DNA of 64,000 bases, taken from contig NZ_CP034248.1 of the NCBI RefSeq assembly GCF_003931855.1, positions 310,001 to 374,000 on the forward strand. The letters are read 5' to 3'. The notes under the pieces are model-generated. The model worked only from the letters and a program-made list of their open reading frames with translations. It ran no database searches and was not told the DNA's origin. Both the position numbers and the translations under genes were made by a program. This document shows, piece after piece, positions 31,668-40,326 of the stretch (position 1 is the stretch's first letter; the number at the start of each line of letters is the position of its first letter). Origin of the DNA: Paenibacillus lentus. GTDB lineage: Bacteria; Bacillota; Bacilli; Paenibacillales; Paenibacillaceae.

Positions 31668-33737
31668 TTACACCGTTCCCTCTGCATCAATCTCAAAGGA
31701 GCTCAAGGATTGCTTCAACGTCTCTGAAAGTCCTTCCAATCGATTGGAGAGCCGAACGAGTTCTTCACTAATCTTGAATTGTTCGGATGACATGGAAGCT
31801 ACCTCCTCGGTAGAAGCTGTCGTCTGCTGCACGACTGAGCTTACGCTCGCGATAAATTCAGATAGTACATGCTGCGATGACTTCAGATCATGAATCGAAG
31901 CTGAGGAGCTTCGAATATCGTTTACGAACTGCTCCATCTCCTGGGTCACTCTTTGAAAAATCGATGAGGCCTCCTTCACCGAGATTAACTGCTCTCCAAA
32001 TATAGGGGTCACCTGCATCAATACTTTAACGGTGTCCTCGATCGCTTCCTGGATTTCCTCCGTCATCGCTGATACCGTCTGAATGGATTCATTGGACCCT
32101 ACCGCTAGTTTGCGAATTTCCTCAGCGATGACCATGAAGCCTTTGCCAGCCGCCCCCGCCCGGGACGCTTCAATTGAAGCGTTCAGAGAGAGAATATTCG
32201 TCTGCTTTGTCATCTCTACCATAGGCGCCAAAATATTCCGTATTGAATGAGTACTCTGATTTAATTTGGCTGAGTTCTCCTCGATCAGCCCTGTCATCCG
32301 GGACACCGACTCCGTCTTTTCCACAAGACTATCCATAAATTCTCGACCCTGCCGGCTGACTTCGATGACCCTTGCCGCCGAAGCATCCATAGTACCGTTC
32401 AAATGAATGACATGGTCCATTTGCCGTCCGATTTCATCGGTGATATCCACACCCTTCTCCGATTCAATCGCAAGACTCGCCGCGCCGGAAGCAATTTCTC
32501 CCGTAGCCGAGGCAATCTCTCCTGCATGCTGCGAGGTATCTCTCGAGGCTTTCGTCAGATGCTCTGCCGTTGCCAGCAGCTCTTCAGTGGACATATTCGT
32601 CCGAACAACCAGCAAAGAGATTTGCTCCAGCATCCGATTGAAGCTTTGTCCCAGCCGACCGATTTCGTCCTTGCTCCTGAAGTTCGTCCGTACCCGCAGG
32701 TTGCCGCGCTCCCCTTCCTCCATCAAATTGCACAGCTTCATTAGCGGTTTGCCAACCATGCGGAACAAATAGTAACCAATAGCCAGTGCGACCAGAATCG
32801 CTATGATCAGAACGAACACAGTAATCCAAATCAGTTTATCCGCCGCACTTAAGAAATCACTCTCAGGAGCGTATCCAATAATACGCCAATCAACGGATTG
32901 AAGCTGCCTGTAAACAACGAGCTGCTTAACGCCCTGTTCATCCTCCATCGTAAAAGAAGACTCCTCGCTCTGCAGCTGTCGGGCATCCAGGCCGATATGC
33001 GATTTCGTCGCAATCAGTTCTTGGTTTGGCGCATGGACGATAACGTTATCGGCGGTCAGAATACGCACCTCACCGGATTGGCCGATTTTTAAATTGGACA
33101 GGGTTTGCAATAATGCCTCATCTTTAACCTCGATGAGAAGTATGTACTCCGCTTCCGGGTAGTTTAAATTTTGCAGTAATCTCCCCATCGTGACCGATGG
33201 CTTTGCATATGTCTCAAAAAAGCCGTTTTGCTGCCCAGGAATCCAAACCGGCTTTCCTTTAGCCTCCTCAATTATCTTGATTCGTTCCTTCACGGAATCT
33301 TCATTGCTGGTAGGGCTAGCCCCCGAGCTTGCATACGTATTAGAATAGTTTCCAGGTGCGATCAGCCGAATACCGACCAATCGATCATCCGAGCCACGCA
33401 TCGCATCCAATTTATTGCGAATCCGTGTCTCCGCCTCCGTCTTCTTGATAATATCCACATTCGGCCTGCTCACGGTCTCCAAATCCGTCCGGAGCATTTG
33501 GTCGACAGCAAACTGCCGCGAAATCGATTCATACTCCGCAAACAGGAAATCTAGCTTGTCTGCAGCTTGCTCAATCGCTTGTGAGGATGCAAGTCCCACT
33601 TGTCCGCGAATGATTTGCTTCGACATGAGATAGGAGCTGACGCCAAGTACAGCGGATAGAAGCACAACCGTAGCAAATAAAACGATAAAGATTTTTGTAC
33701 CGACCGACTGAAGCTGAATCCGACCCCATATCTTCAT
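31668..33737 (-). CDS. Methyl-accepting chemotaxis protein, 689 aa
   Basis: N-terminal helix ([19 protein letters not shown]), an extracellular double-Cache sensor of about 260 residues ([56 protein letters not shown] region), a second helix ([20 protein letters not shown]), HAMP ([20 protein letters not shown]) and the signalling coiled coil with the hairpin [20 protein letters not shown] and [20 protein letters not shown]. It senses an unknown ligand and controls CheA. It lies just downstream of malEFG but has its own start and the operon terminator separates it. No chemotaxis partners nearby. Confidence 0.93.
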   Translation of the reverse strand: MKIWGRIQLQSVGTKIFIVLFATVVLLSAVLGVSSYLMSKQIIRGQVGLASSQAIEQAADKLDFLFAEYESISRQFAVDQMLRTDLETVSRPNVDIIKKTEAETRIRNKLDAMRGSDDRLVGIRLIAPGNYSNTYASSGASPTSNEDSVKERIKIIEEAKGKPVWIPGQQNGFFETYAKPSVTMGRLLQNLNYPEAEYILLIEVKDEALLQTLSNLKIGQSGEVRILTADNVIVHAPNQELIATKSHIGLDARQLQSEESSFTMEDEQGVKQLVVYRQLQSVDWRIIGYAPESDFLSAADKLIWITVFVLIIAILVALAIGYYLFRMVGKPLMKLCNLMEEGERGNLRVRTNFRSKDEIGRLGQSFNRMLEQISLLVVRTNMSTEELLATAEHLTKASRDTSQHAGEIASATGEIASGAASLAIESEKGVDITDEIGRQMDHVIHLNGTMDASAARVIEVSRQGREFMDSLVEKTESVSRMTGLIEENSAKLNQSTHSIRNILAPMVEMTKQTNILSLNASIEASRAGAAGKGFMVIAEEIRKLAVGSNESIQTVSAMTEEIQEAIEDTVKVLMQVTPIFGEQLISVKEASSIFQRVTQEMEQFVNDIRSSSASIHDLKSSQHVLSEFIASVSSVVQQTTASTEEVASMSSEQFKISEELVRLSNRLEGLSETLKQSLSSFEIDAEGTV

Positions 33738-33824
33738 TGTGTGTCCCCCTTAAACAAACATAAAATCATATCCCTCTAGAGAGGCTACTTTTAGGTGCCT
33801 TTTTCCATATTTTTATTTTCAAAA

Positions 33825-33859
33825 AAGGTATAGTCTCCGAATAAACGAGTCTATACCTT
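33825..33859 (-). terminator. Terminator of malEFG
   Basis: AAGGTATAG (33825-33833) pairs with CTATACCTT (33851-33859), and TTTTTTGAA follows on the minus strand. Lies about 70 bp past the malG stop. Confidence 0.85.
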
Positions 33860-33930
33860 AACGATATCTGCGTTTGCTTTTGAGTATTGCTTTTGTATTT
33901 TATTTCACGAGTCTTATCCGATCCAACCCA

Positions 33931-34776
33931 TCAACCCTTGCTTGCCCCGGAGGTAAGCCCATCCACGAGCAAACGCTGCATAAACATAAATAGAATCGTA
34001 ATCGGCACCGCAATCAGCACGGCCCCGGCTGCAAACATGGTAAAGTTCGAGTTCTGATTCGCCTGAACCATGTCCCACATCCCAACAGCTACCGTCCATT
34101 TATCCTTACTCCGCAGAATCAGTCTGGCAAAGATGAAGTCCACCCACGGCCCGACAAATTGCAACAACGCCAAATAGGTTAGTATTGGCTTGGAAAGCGG
34201 CAGGATGATCGAAATAAATATTCTAAAATTGCTGGCTCCGTCAATCCGGGCCGCCTCATCCAATGAGCGCGGAATGGTATCGAAGAATCCCTTAGCAATC
34301 AGCGTCAGCCCTAATGGCGCCCCAGCGGCGTAGACCAAGATCAGGGCGAGGTGGGTATCGAGCAGCTGCATCTCTTTAAGCAGCAGGAAAATAGCAATCA
34401 TACTCATAAATCCCGGGAACATCCCTAGCACCAAAATGACAGAAAGTGCGTTTTGCCGCCCCTTAAAGCGGAACCGTGATACCGCATAGCTAGTCAATAA
34501 GGTGAGAGTAACGCCAAGCAGCATAGAAAAAATGGCTACCTTGAAAGTATTCATATACCATTGCCCATACAGAATCGTCCTGGAGTTAAACAACCCATAA
34601 TAATGCTCCAAAGTCAGCCTCTCCGGCAGCAGCGATTTGCTATAGAGCGATGTACCTGGACGGAGCGAACCAAAGACGATCCATAAGGCAGGATAAATTG
34701 CACCAATAGCCAAGATCACCAGGGTAATGTAGCTCGTTGTCAGCCGTATATAATTACGTATTTTTCGTCTACTCAT
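33931..34776 (-). CDS. mdxG: Maltodextrin ABC transporter permease, MalG/MdxG type
   Basis: 281 residues with six membrane helices (TSYITLVILAIGAIYPALWI, IFSMLLGVTLTLLTSYAVS, SVILVLGMFPGFMSMIAIF). The EAA loop that contacts the ATPase reads EAARIDGASNFRIFISIILP. It forms the channel with MalF. Its ATG overlaps the malF stop (ATGA), so both are made in equal amounts. The C-terminus (VDGLTSGASKG) is the usual MalG ending. No ATP-binding gene is found in the operon. Confidence 0.93.
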   Translation of the reverse strand: MSRRKIRNYIRLTTSYITLVILAIGAIYPALWIVFGSLRPGTSLYSKSLLPERLTLEHYYGLFNSRTILYGQWYMNTFKVAIFSMLLGVTLTLLTSYAVSRFRFKGRQNALSVILVLGMFPGFMSMIAIFLLLKEMQLLDTHLALILVYAAGAPLGLTLIAKGFFDTIPRSLDEAARIDGASNFRIFISIILPLSKPILTYLALLQFVGPWVDFIFARLILRSKDKWTVAVGMWDMVQANQNSNFTMFAAGAVLIAVPITILFMFMQRLLVDGLTSGASKG

Positions 34777-36074
34777 TGGATCATGTCCTCCTCTTTAAAC
34801 GACTTTGTTCTGCGGTAGTTATAAATTGAGAACGAGGCAATGATCAGGAATATGATAATTCCGACGGCGGAAGCCATATTATATCTATTCTGGTTCAAGG
34901 TCAATTTGTACAACCAGGTCACGAGCAAATCCGTCGCCCCGGCATATTGGTAATCTCCTTTTACCGGATCTCCTCCCGTCAGCAGGAAAATCATATTAAA
35001 GTTATTGATATTGCCGGCAAACTGCGCGATTAACGTAGGAGCCGTCGTAAATAAAATCATAGGCAGCGTAATGATGCGGAATTTCTGGTAGCCACTGGCT
35101 CCATCCACCTCGGCAGCTTCATACATATCCCGAGGAATTGTGGTCAGAACCCCCATAATCAAGAGCATCGACACCGGAATACCGACCCACATATTTACGA
35201 TAATTACAGTTACTTTAGCCCAGAATGGATCTGTTAGCCACGGCAATCCCCCCAGACCGAAATAGCCAAGATACTGGTTAATCGGGCCGAATTCACCGTT
35301 AAACATATTTCTCATCACTAGCAGCGATATAAGCTGCGGAATTGCGTAAGGAATGATCAGAATCGTTCTCCAAAATCCTTTGAAGCGAATGCCCTTTTGA
35401 TTAATCAATAGCGCTACGAGCAACCCACCAAAATAAGTGGTTACAGTTGACAATACAGCCCAAATAATCGTCCAGGTCAGTACCCCGTAAAAGGTATGGC
35501 TCCAGCTTTTGAGAGCTAGCAGATTTTTAAATGTATCAAAACCGACCCAGTCCACCAGCTTGCCTGGAGGCACGTGATTCGGCGAAGAATAGTTCGTAAA
35601 GGCAATCATGACCATAAAGATAATCGGCATTACCGTAAAGAACAAAATCCCGATTGCGGGAATACTCAAAAATGCCTGGGCAAATTTATAGTCAAGTATG
35701 TAGCGGACAGATTGTTTAAAGTTGTTGACCTTGTTGCCCTGATCGCGCTCGCGGCCTATTTTTCTCGCGTCCCGAATGTTGATGTAATAAATAATCAGGA
35801 ACACGACGAGATATAGCAGCGTAATCAAGCTTTGGATCAAAATAAAGATCGAGTGGTCGTATTCACCTGGCTGCATATTAGCAGCGGTTCTTGGATTCTC
35901 GCCCAAGGTTACGATTCCCCAGAGCGCATATCTCAGATTAAGAATAAAGTAGGTTACAGATACTGCTTCAAATAGGACTAGAAGTGCTCCTTTAACAAAT
36001 TGTCTATTATATATTTGGCCCAATCCCATCAAAAGGGACGACAGTATTGTTGCTCGTGTTTGATGTCGGCTCAT
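34773..36074 (-). CDS. mdxF: Maltodextrin ABC transporter permease, MalF/MdxF type
   Basis: 433 residues with about eight membrane helices. The N-terminal part (LLMGLGQIYNRQFVKGALLV) is a TM2-like hairpin typical of Gram-positive MdxF, followed by the core (FLSIPAIGILFFTVMPIIFM) and the EAA loop EAAEVDGASGYQKFRIITLP. A soluble stretch after MVMIAFTNYSSPNHVPPGK replaces the long periplasmic loop of E. coli MalF. It carries maltose and maltodextrins delivered by the binding protein. GGAGGAG before ATG 36074. Follows malE after an 85-bp gap that holds a stable hairpin. Confidence 0.93.
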   Translation of the reverse strand: MSRHQTRATILSSLLMGLGQIYNRQFVKGALLVLFEAVSVTYFILNLRYALWGIVTLGENPRTAANMQPGEYDHSIFILIQSLITLLYLVVFLIIYYINIRDARKIGRERDQGNKVNNFKQSVRYILDYKFAQAFLSIPAIGILFFTVMPIIFMVMIAFTNYSSPNHVPPGKLVDWVGFDTFKNLLALKSWSHTFYGVLTWTIIWAVLSTVTTYFGGLLVALLINQKGIRFKGFWRTILIIPYAIPQLISLLVMRNMFNGEFGPINQYLGYFGLGGLPWLTDPFWAKVTVIIVNMWVGIPVSMLLIMGVLTTIPRDMYEAAEVDGASGYQKFRIITLPMILFTTAPTLIAQFAGNINNFNMIFLLTGGDPVKGDYQYAGATDLLVTWLYKLTLNQNRYNMASAVGIIIFLIIASFSIYNYRRTKSFKEEDMIQ

Positions 36075-36112
36075 GTCTCCTCCTTCTCCTCTTCCCTAAA
36101 AATCAAGGAATT

Positions 36113-36135
36113 ACCCGCCGCTTTTAGCGGCGGGT
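36113..36135 (-). promoter_or_regulatory. Intercistronic hairpin between malE and malF
   Basis: ACCCGCCGCT (36113-36122) pairs perfectly with AGCGGCGGGT (36126-36135), loop of three. No T run follows, so it is more likely an mRNA-stabilising or partial-attenuation element that keeps the binding-protein transcript more abundant than the permease part. Confidence 0.7.
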
Positions 36136-36161
36136 GGACAACTCGTACTTAGGTTTTGGTA

Positions 36162-37493
36162 TTATTCAGCATTTAGCCCATCATTCAAATCCTTGATTTG
36201 CGTGATCGCTTTTTCCATGGCAACCTTAGGATCGGCTTTGTTATTCCAAATTTCAGCCATAGCTGCATTTACTGGCGCCCATACGTTGGCCATTTCAGGA
36301 ATCGAAGGCATCGGCTCCGAGTTTTTAGCCTGCTCTGCAAATCCGGACACAATTGGATCATTCTTGATTTGATCGGTTTCTAGTGCTTCAAGGTTAGTAG
36401 GAACCGAGCCGATCTTTTCGTTCAACAACAGCTGAGCTTCCTTGGTTGTAGCAAATTGTGCATACAATTTAGCTGCATTTGGATATTGGGTAAAGGAACT
36501 TACCGTATAAATTTTAATACCAGAGAAAGTTATCGCTGTTTTTCCATTCACCGTTGGCAATGGTGCAACACCCAGATTTTCACCCAGAGCATCTTTATAG
36601 CCGGCAACCTCCCAAGGGCCGTTGATATCCATAGCTACGTCACCCGCACCAAACAGACCACGCTTAATGTCCGGGTTAATGTCGCCGCTATTCATTGGTA
36701 AAATCTCCGCCAAGCTTTGATATACCTTCATCGCTTCAGCTACGCCTTCCTTGGCAAGACCAATATCATCTTTGTTGGTGCCGTTGTCGCCAAAGAGATA
36801 TCCGCCACCGCTAGCGATAAACGGATAGTTAAAATACATATTTCCCGCTTCCCACATCAGAGCGTACTTCTTCTTGGACTTATCCGTGAACGTTCTACCA
36901 AAATCAATTAATTCTTCGAAGGACTTAGGCGGTTCAGGAAGAATCGACTTGTTATAGAACAAAGCTGTTGTTTCGGCTGCTCTCGGATACCCGTACAGCT
37001 TGCCATCGAACGTAGCCCCGATGATTGAAGCCTCGGTGTTGTTTTTCTTTGTCTCTTCTGCAAAGACATCATTTTCTAGAATCAAGCCCGATGCTGCTGT
37101 ATTCCCCAGATGGTCATGTGGAATAATGACTACGTCTGCGCCAAGTCCGGAAGGACCATCCGTCGTTAATTTAGCTACTTGATCCGTAGCCGCAACTTCT
37201 TCGATTTTTACCTTTACACCATATTTCTCCTCAAATTGTCTTGCAATTTCTTCTGTAAAGGCGACCTCTTCCCTACTCTCCCATACTAGAAGCTCCGCCC
37301 CAGCCTCAGGCATCAGTTCGCCATCCTGAACAACGGCATTGCCTCCCTTATTCTCTGCCGCATTAGACGGTGCTGGTGTATTCGCGCCTTTGCTTCCGCC
37401 ACTACTCTTCGGACTACAGGCGGTCATTGAAGCTACCAGAGTGACTGCAGCGATCAGTACAAGCGCTTTTCTAAACGGTTTTTTGAAATTCAT
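36162..37493 (-). CDS. mdxE: Maltodextrin-binding lipoprotein, MalE/MdxE type
   Basis: About 443 residues from ATG 37493, with GGAGGGG upstream (the open start at 37511 adds six residues without support). The lipoprotein signal ends LVASMTAC|S, followed by a Ser/Gly/Asn-rich linker. The solute-binding domain shows LLVWESREEVAFTEEIARQF, GPSGLGADVVIIPHDHLGN, ALFYNKSILPEPPKSFEEL and the MalE-like FGAGDVAMDINGPWEVAGY. Anchored outside the membrane, it captures maltodextrins for MalFG. First gene of the operon; operators lie upstream. Confidence 0.93.
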   Translation of the reverse strand: MNFKKPFRKALVLIAAVTLVASMTACSPKSSGGSKGANTPAPSNAAENKGGNAVVQDGELMPEAGAELLVWESREEVAFTEEIARQFEEKYGVKVKIEEVAATDQVAKLTTDGPSGLGADVVIIPHDHLGNTAASGLILENDVFAEETKKNNTEASIIGATFDGKLYGYPRAAETTALFYNKSILPEPPKSFEELIDFGRTFTDKSKKKYALMWEAGNMYFNYPFIASGGGYLFGDNGTNKDDIGLAKEGVAEAMKVYQSLAEILPMNSGDINPDIKRGLFGAGDVAMDINGPWEVAGYKDALGENLGVAPLPTVNGKTAITFSGIKIYTVSSFTQYPNAAKLYAQFATTKEAQLLLNEKIGSVPTNLEALETDQIKNDPIVSGFAEQAKNSEPMPSIPEMANVWAPVNAAMAEIWNNKADPKVAMEKAITQIKDLNDGLNAE

Positions 37494-37545
37494 AAAGCTA
37501 ACCCCTCCCAAGAAAAATGATTACAATTACAAAATACGAAATTTG

Positions 37546-37559
37546 CGCAAACGATTTCA
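37546..37559 (-). promoter_or_regulatory. cre/LacI-type operator upstream of mdxE
   Basis: On the minus strand TGAAATCGTTTGCG, which matches the CcpA consensus (TGNAANCGNNNNCA) except for the last base. Lies about 55 bp before the mdxE start, at the place for repression. Confidence 0.5.
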
Positions 37560-37622
37560 GAAAGGCCACTATTTCCCGATGTTTATTATGTATAACGGGG
37601 CTATCTGACCACTTTTCCGAAC

Positions 37623-37636
37623 AGTAAGCGCTTCAA
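37623..37636. promoter_or_regulatory. Second LacI-type operator upstream of mdxE
   Basis: AGTAAGCGCTTCAA with the palindromic core AAGCGCTT, the same core as the perfect palindrome at 57101-57116 before the second pullulanase gene. Confidence 0.45.
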
Positions 37637-37671
37637 CCTTGCCCACATCATACATCATAATAATCCCATTA

Positions 37672-37687
37672 TAAAAACGTTTGCACA
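37672..37687. promoter_or_regulatory. Third LacI-type operator, CAAACGTTT class
   Basis: On the minus strand GTGCAAACGTTTTTAT; core CAAACGTTT, as at 49401-49412 and 50804-50818. MalR-type regulators usually bind such CG-centred palindromes. Confidence 0.5.
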
Positions 37688-37894
37688 TAGTGTATTTCCC
37701 GTAAAAGCCTAAGTTTAATCTCAAAATCTCGTAATTACTCGCTTTTTCACACAATAACTCAATAATTGTTCTTTTTTCCTGTAGTACACAATTGTTATCT
37801 TTAAAGAAACGTTGGTATATCAGGGTTAAATCATTACATAGCTATGCGTATTCACACGTTTACATCCACTAAATTTTAACTGTCTGTTTCTGTC

Positions 37895-37923
37895 TTGTGC
37901 AATGGTTTGAACAGTGTTATAAT
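37895..37923 (+). promoter_or_regulatory. Sigma-A promoter toward the neopullulanase gene
   Basis: TTGTGC (37895-37900) and a perfect TATAAT (37918-37923) are separated by 17 bp. Transcription would start near 37930, leaving a leader of about 270 nt before ATG 38204. Confidence 0.65.
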
Positions 37924-37929
37924 CCATTC

Positions 37930-38043
37930 ATGAATGCGGTTAACTCATTGCTGGCATTATGTTTCAGTTCTAAAAACTGAAGGCACTGTTATCGTAAAGG
38001 TACATCCTCGGCTCCTGATATTCAGCCCTGGTGTGCCTTTTTT
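37930..38043 (+). ncRNA. Structured leader or small RNA with intrinsic terminator
   Basis: Contains the hairpin TTCAGTT/AACTGAA (37963-37969 with 37975-37981), then a large stem AAGGCAC (37980-37986) / GTGCCTT (38033-38039) followed by six T, with an inner GGCT/AGCC stem. The two stems share two bases and so may compete. Premature termination here would make a regulated leader for the downstream gene or an independent RNA of about 115 nt. I do not recognise it as a known riboswitch class. Confidence 0.45.
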
Positions 38044-38203
38044 AGCTAATATAGCCTTCTAACTCATTTATATATTGAGTGCTAGCGTAGCATGAGTATC
38101 AACCAAATGGAGTATAGAATTGCTATGTATCGACCCATACTTAAGCATTAATCCGTGCAATTTCTATGCTCATAACACTCATTTGTTTAGGAGGAATCAT
38201 ATT

Positions 38204-39949
38204 ATGTTGCTTGAAGCCGTCTATCACCGCCCCAAACTGAACTGGTCCTATGCCTATGATCGAGAAACAATCCACTTACGTCTGCGGTCCAAAAAAGATG
38301 ACCTTACCCATGTTTATGCCTTTGCGGGTGACAAATACATGTGGGATCAAAGCAAGGAACTAATTCCCATGAGCAAAATGACTTCCGATGAGCTGTTCGA
38401 TTACTGGACATGCAGCGTCAAACCGCCTTATCGTCGCTTAAAATACGGTTTCCTGCTCCAGTCGGGAGAAGAAAAAATTTGGATGACAGAAAGCGATTTC
38501 TCCAAGGAAGCTCCGGCGGATCCGAATCGTCTCTTTGATTATCCGTATATTAATCCAGCGGACCTATTTACTGTACCCGAGTGGGTAAAGGATGCTGTCT
38601 TCTATCAAATTTTCCCTGAACGCTTCGCTAAGGGCGATCCGAGTCTGGATCCGGACAACGTGCTCCCTTGGGGCGGCAAGCCGGAAAGAGACAATTTCTT
38701 TGGCGGGGATCTGCAGGGCGTCATTGATCATCTCGATCATTTAAGCGAGCTGGGGATTAATGCGATTTATTTCACTCCTATTTTTGAAGCGACAACCAAT
38801 CATAAATACGATACAGCCGATTACATGAAGGTTGATCCGCATTTCGGGGATACGGAAACATTAAAAAAACTCGTGAAGGCTTGTCATGATCGGGGGATTC
38901 GCGTGCTGCTGGATGCAGTCTTCAACCATTCCGGCAAAACGTTTGCTCCTTTTGTCGACGTCTTGGAGAAAGGCGAGCAGTCACGCTACAAGGACTGGTT
39001 CGTCGTGCGTGAATTCCCTCTGACCGTCAAAAATGGGGTGCCAACCTACGATACATTCTCTTTCGAACCGCATATGCCTAAGCTGAACACGGAAAATCCT
39101 GAGGTTAAGAAATATTTACTGGACGTAGCAGAGTACTGGATCAAGGAGGTCGGAATTGACGGCTGGCGCCTTGATGTCGCGAATGAAGTAGACCACCAAT
39201 TCTGGAGAGATTTCCGGAAGGTTGTGAAAAAAGCCAACCCTGACGCCTACATCCTCGGCGAGATTTGGCATGAATCGTCCGGCTGGCTGCAGGGTGACCA
39301 ATTCGATGCCGTGATGAACTATCCGTTCACCGATGCAGTGCTGGACTTCGTAGCCCGTCGCACCTTGGATTCGGAAGGATTTGCCAATGCGGTCGGCAAG
39401 CAGCTTTCCCGCTACCCGCAACAGGCGAGCGAGGTCGCCTTTAACTTGCTGGACAGCCATGATACGCCGCGACTTCTGACCCTTTGCGATGGCAACAAGG
39501 ATCTGATGAAGCTTGCTACGGTCCTGCTGTTCACTTACAGCGGCACGCCTTGCATCTACTACGGAGACGAGATCGGTCTCGACGGCGACCAAGACCCGGA
39601 CTGCCGCAAATGCATGGAGTGGGATCCGGCCAAGCAGGATCGCGATTTATTCGCCTTCTACCAGAAGCTGATTGCAATCCGCAAAGACCTCCCGGCGCTT
39701 CGTACCGGCTCCATTGATTTCCTTGATGCGAAAGCAAATGAAAGCAAACTGGCCTTCGAGCGACGCCTTGGTGAGCAGTCGGTACTGGTGCTTGTGAACA
39801 ATGACAGTATCGGACAGACGATCCAGGTCGAAGCGGACGGCGAAGCGTGGAAAGACGCGTTTGACGGCCAGGAGTGGCCAACCGAGCGCGGAATGCTCTC
39901 CGTCAGGCTGCCGGCCTATGGCTTTGCCATCTTGACGAGAGTAAAGTAA
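38204..39949 (+). CDS. Neopullulanase/cyclomaltodextrinase, GH13 subfamily 20
   Basis: 581 residues from ATG 38204 (AGGAGG 9 nt upstream); the frame is open further upstream without a ribosome site. Residues about 1-125 form the CBM34-type N-domain (MLLEAVYHRPKLNWSYAY). The catalytic barrel has DAVFYQIFPERFAKGD, VLLDAVFNHSG, the family mark MPKLN, GWRLDVANEVD (nucleophile Asp), LGEIWHE (acid/base Glu) and LLDSHDTPR. It has no signal peptide and acts in the cytosol on cyclodextrins, pullulan pieces and maltodextrins imported by MdxEFG, whose operon diverges from it. Confidence 0.93.
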   Translation: MLLEAVYHRPKLNWSYAYDRETIHLRLRSKKDDLTHVYAFAGDKYMWDQSKELIPMSKMTSDELFDYWTCSVKPPYRRLKYGFLLQSGEEKIWMTESDFSKEAPADPNRLFDYPYINPADLFTVPEWVKDAVFYQIFPERFAKGDPSLDPDNVLPWGGKPERDNFFGGDLQGVIDHLDHLSELGINAIYFTPIFEATTNHKYDTADYMKVDPHFGDTETLKKLVKACHDRGIRVLLDAVFNHSGKTFAPFVDVLEKGEQSRYKDWFVVREFPLTVKNGVPTYDTFSFEPHMPKLNTENPEVKKYLLDVAEYWIKEVGIDGWRLDVANEVDHQFWRDFRKVVKKANPDAYILGEIWHESSGWLQGDQFDAVMNYPFTDAVLDFVARRTLDSEGFANAVGKQLSRYPQQASEVAFNLLDSHDTPRLLTLCDGNKDLMKLATVLLFTYSGTPCIYYGDEIGLDGDQDPDCRKCMEWDPAKQDRDLFAFYQKLIAIRKDLPALRTGSIDFLDAKANESKLAFERRLGEQSVLVLVNNDSIGQTIQVEADGEAWKDAFDGQEWPTERGMLSVRLPAYGFAILTRVK

Positions 39950-40092
39950 AGGGCGCTATCACAAACAAGCACAAGAGTTTGCGCGCGCTACATCAACCAA
40001 CCGCCGTCATTAGCGCGAGGTTGAGCTGCACGGCGGCGGCTGGCTGCCCTCTATGCCAAGCATCAGAGGCAGCAATTCACTTAATGAGTTAG

Positions 40093-40140
40093 AAAACAAG
40101 AGACCCTAGAGCGTTGAACCGCTCTAGGGTCTCTTGTTTT
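40093..40140. terminator. Bidirectional terminator between two convergent GH13 genes
   Basis: A perfect 21-bp inverted repeat, AAAACAAGAGACC then CTAGAGCG with its complement at 40120-40140, loop TTGAAC, flanked by T runs on both strands. It can end both the neopullulanase (plus) and amylopullulanase (minus) transcripts. The stretch 39950-40092 before it holds nothing recognised. Confidence 0.92.
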
Positions 40141-40146
40141 TTCATG

Positions 40147-40326
40147 CTTCTATTGCTGTGTTGCTTCTATTGCTGTGTTGCTTCTATTGCTGTATTGCTT
40201 CTATTGCTGTATTGCTTCTATTGCTGTGTTGCTTCTATTGCTGTGTTGCTTCTATTGCTGTATTGCTTCTATTGCTGTATTGCTTCTATTGCTGTATTGC
40301 TTCTATTGCTGTATTGCTTCTATTGC
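40147..40326. repeat. 17-bp tandem repeat, about 10.6 copies
   Basis: Ten units CTTCTATTGCTGTRTTG (R is G in units 1, 2, 5 and 6, A in the others) and a partial eleventh that runs into the stop codon of the amylopullulanase gene. The array lies in the 3' untranslated part of that mRNA, between the stop and the terminator. Confidence 0.95.
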
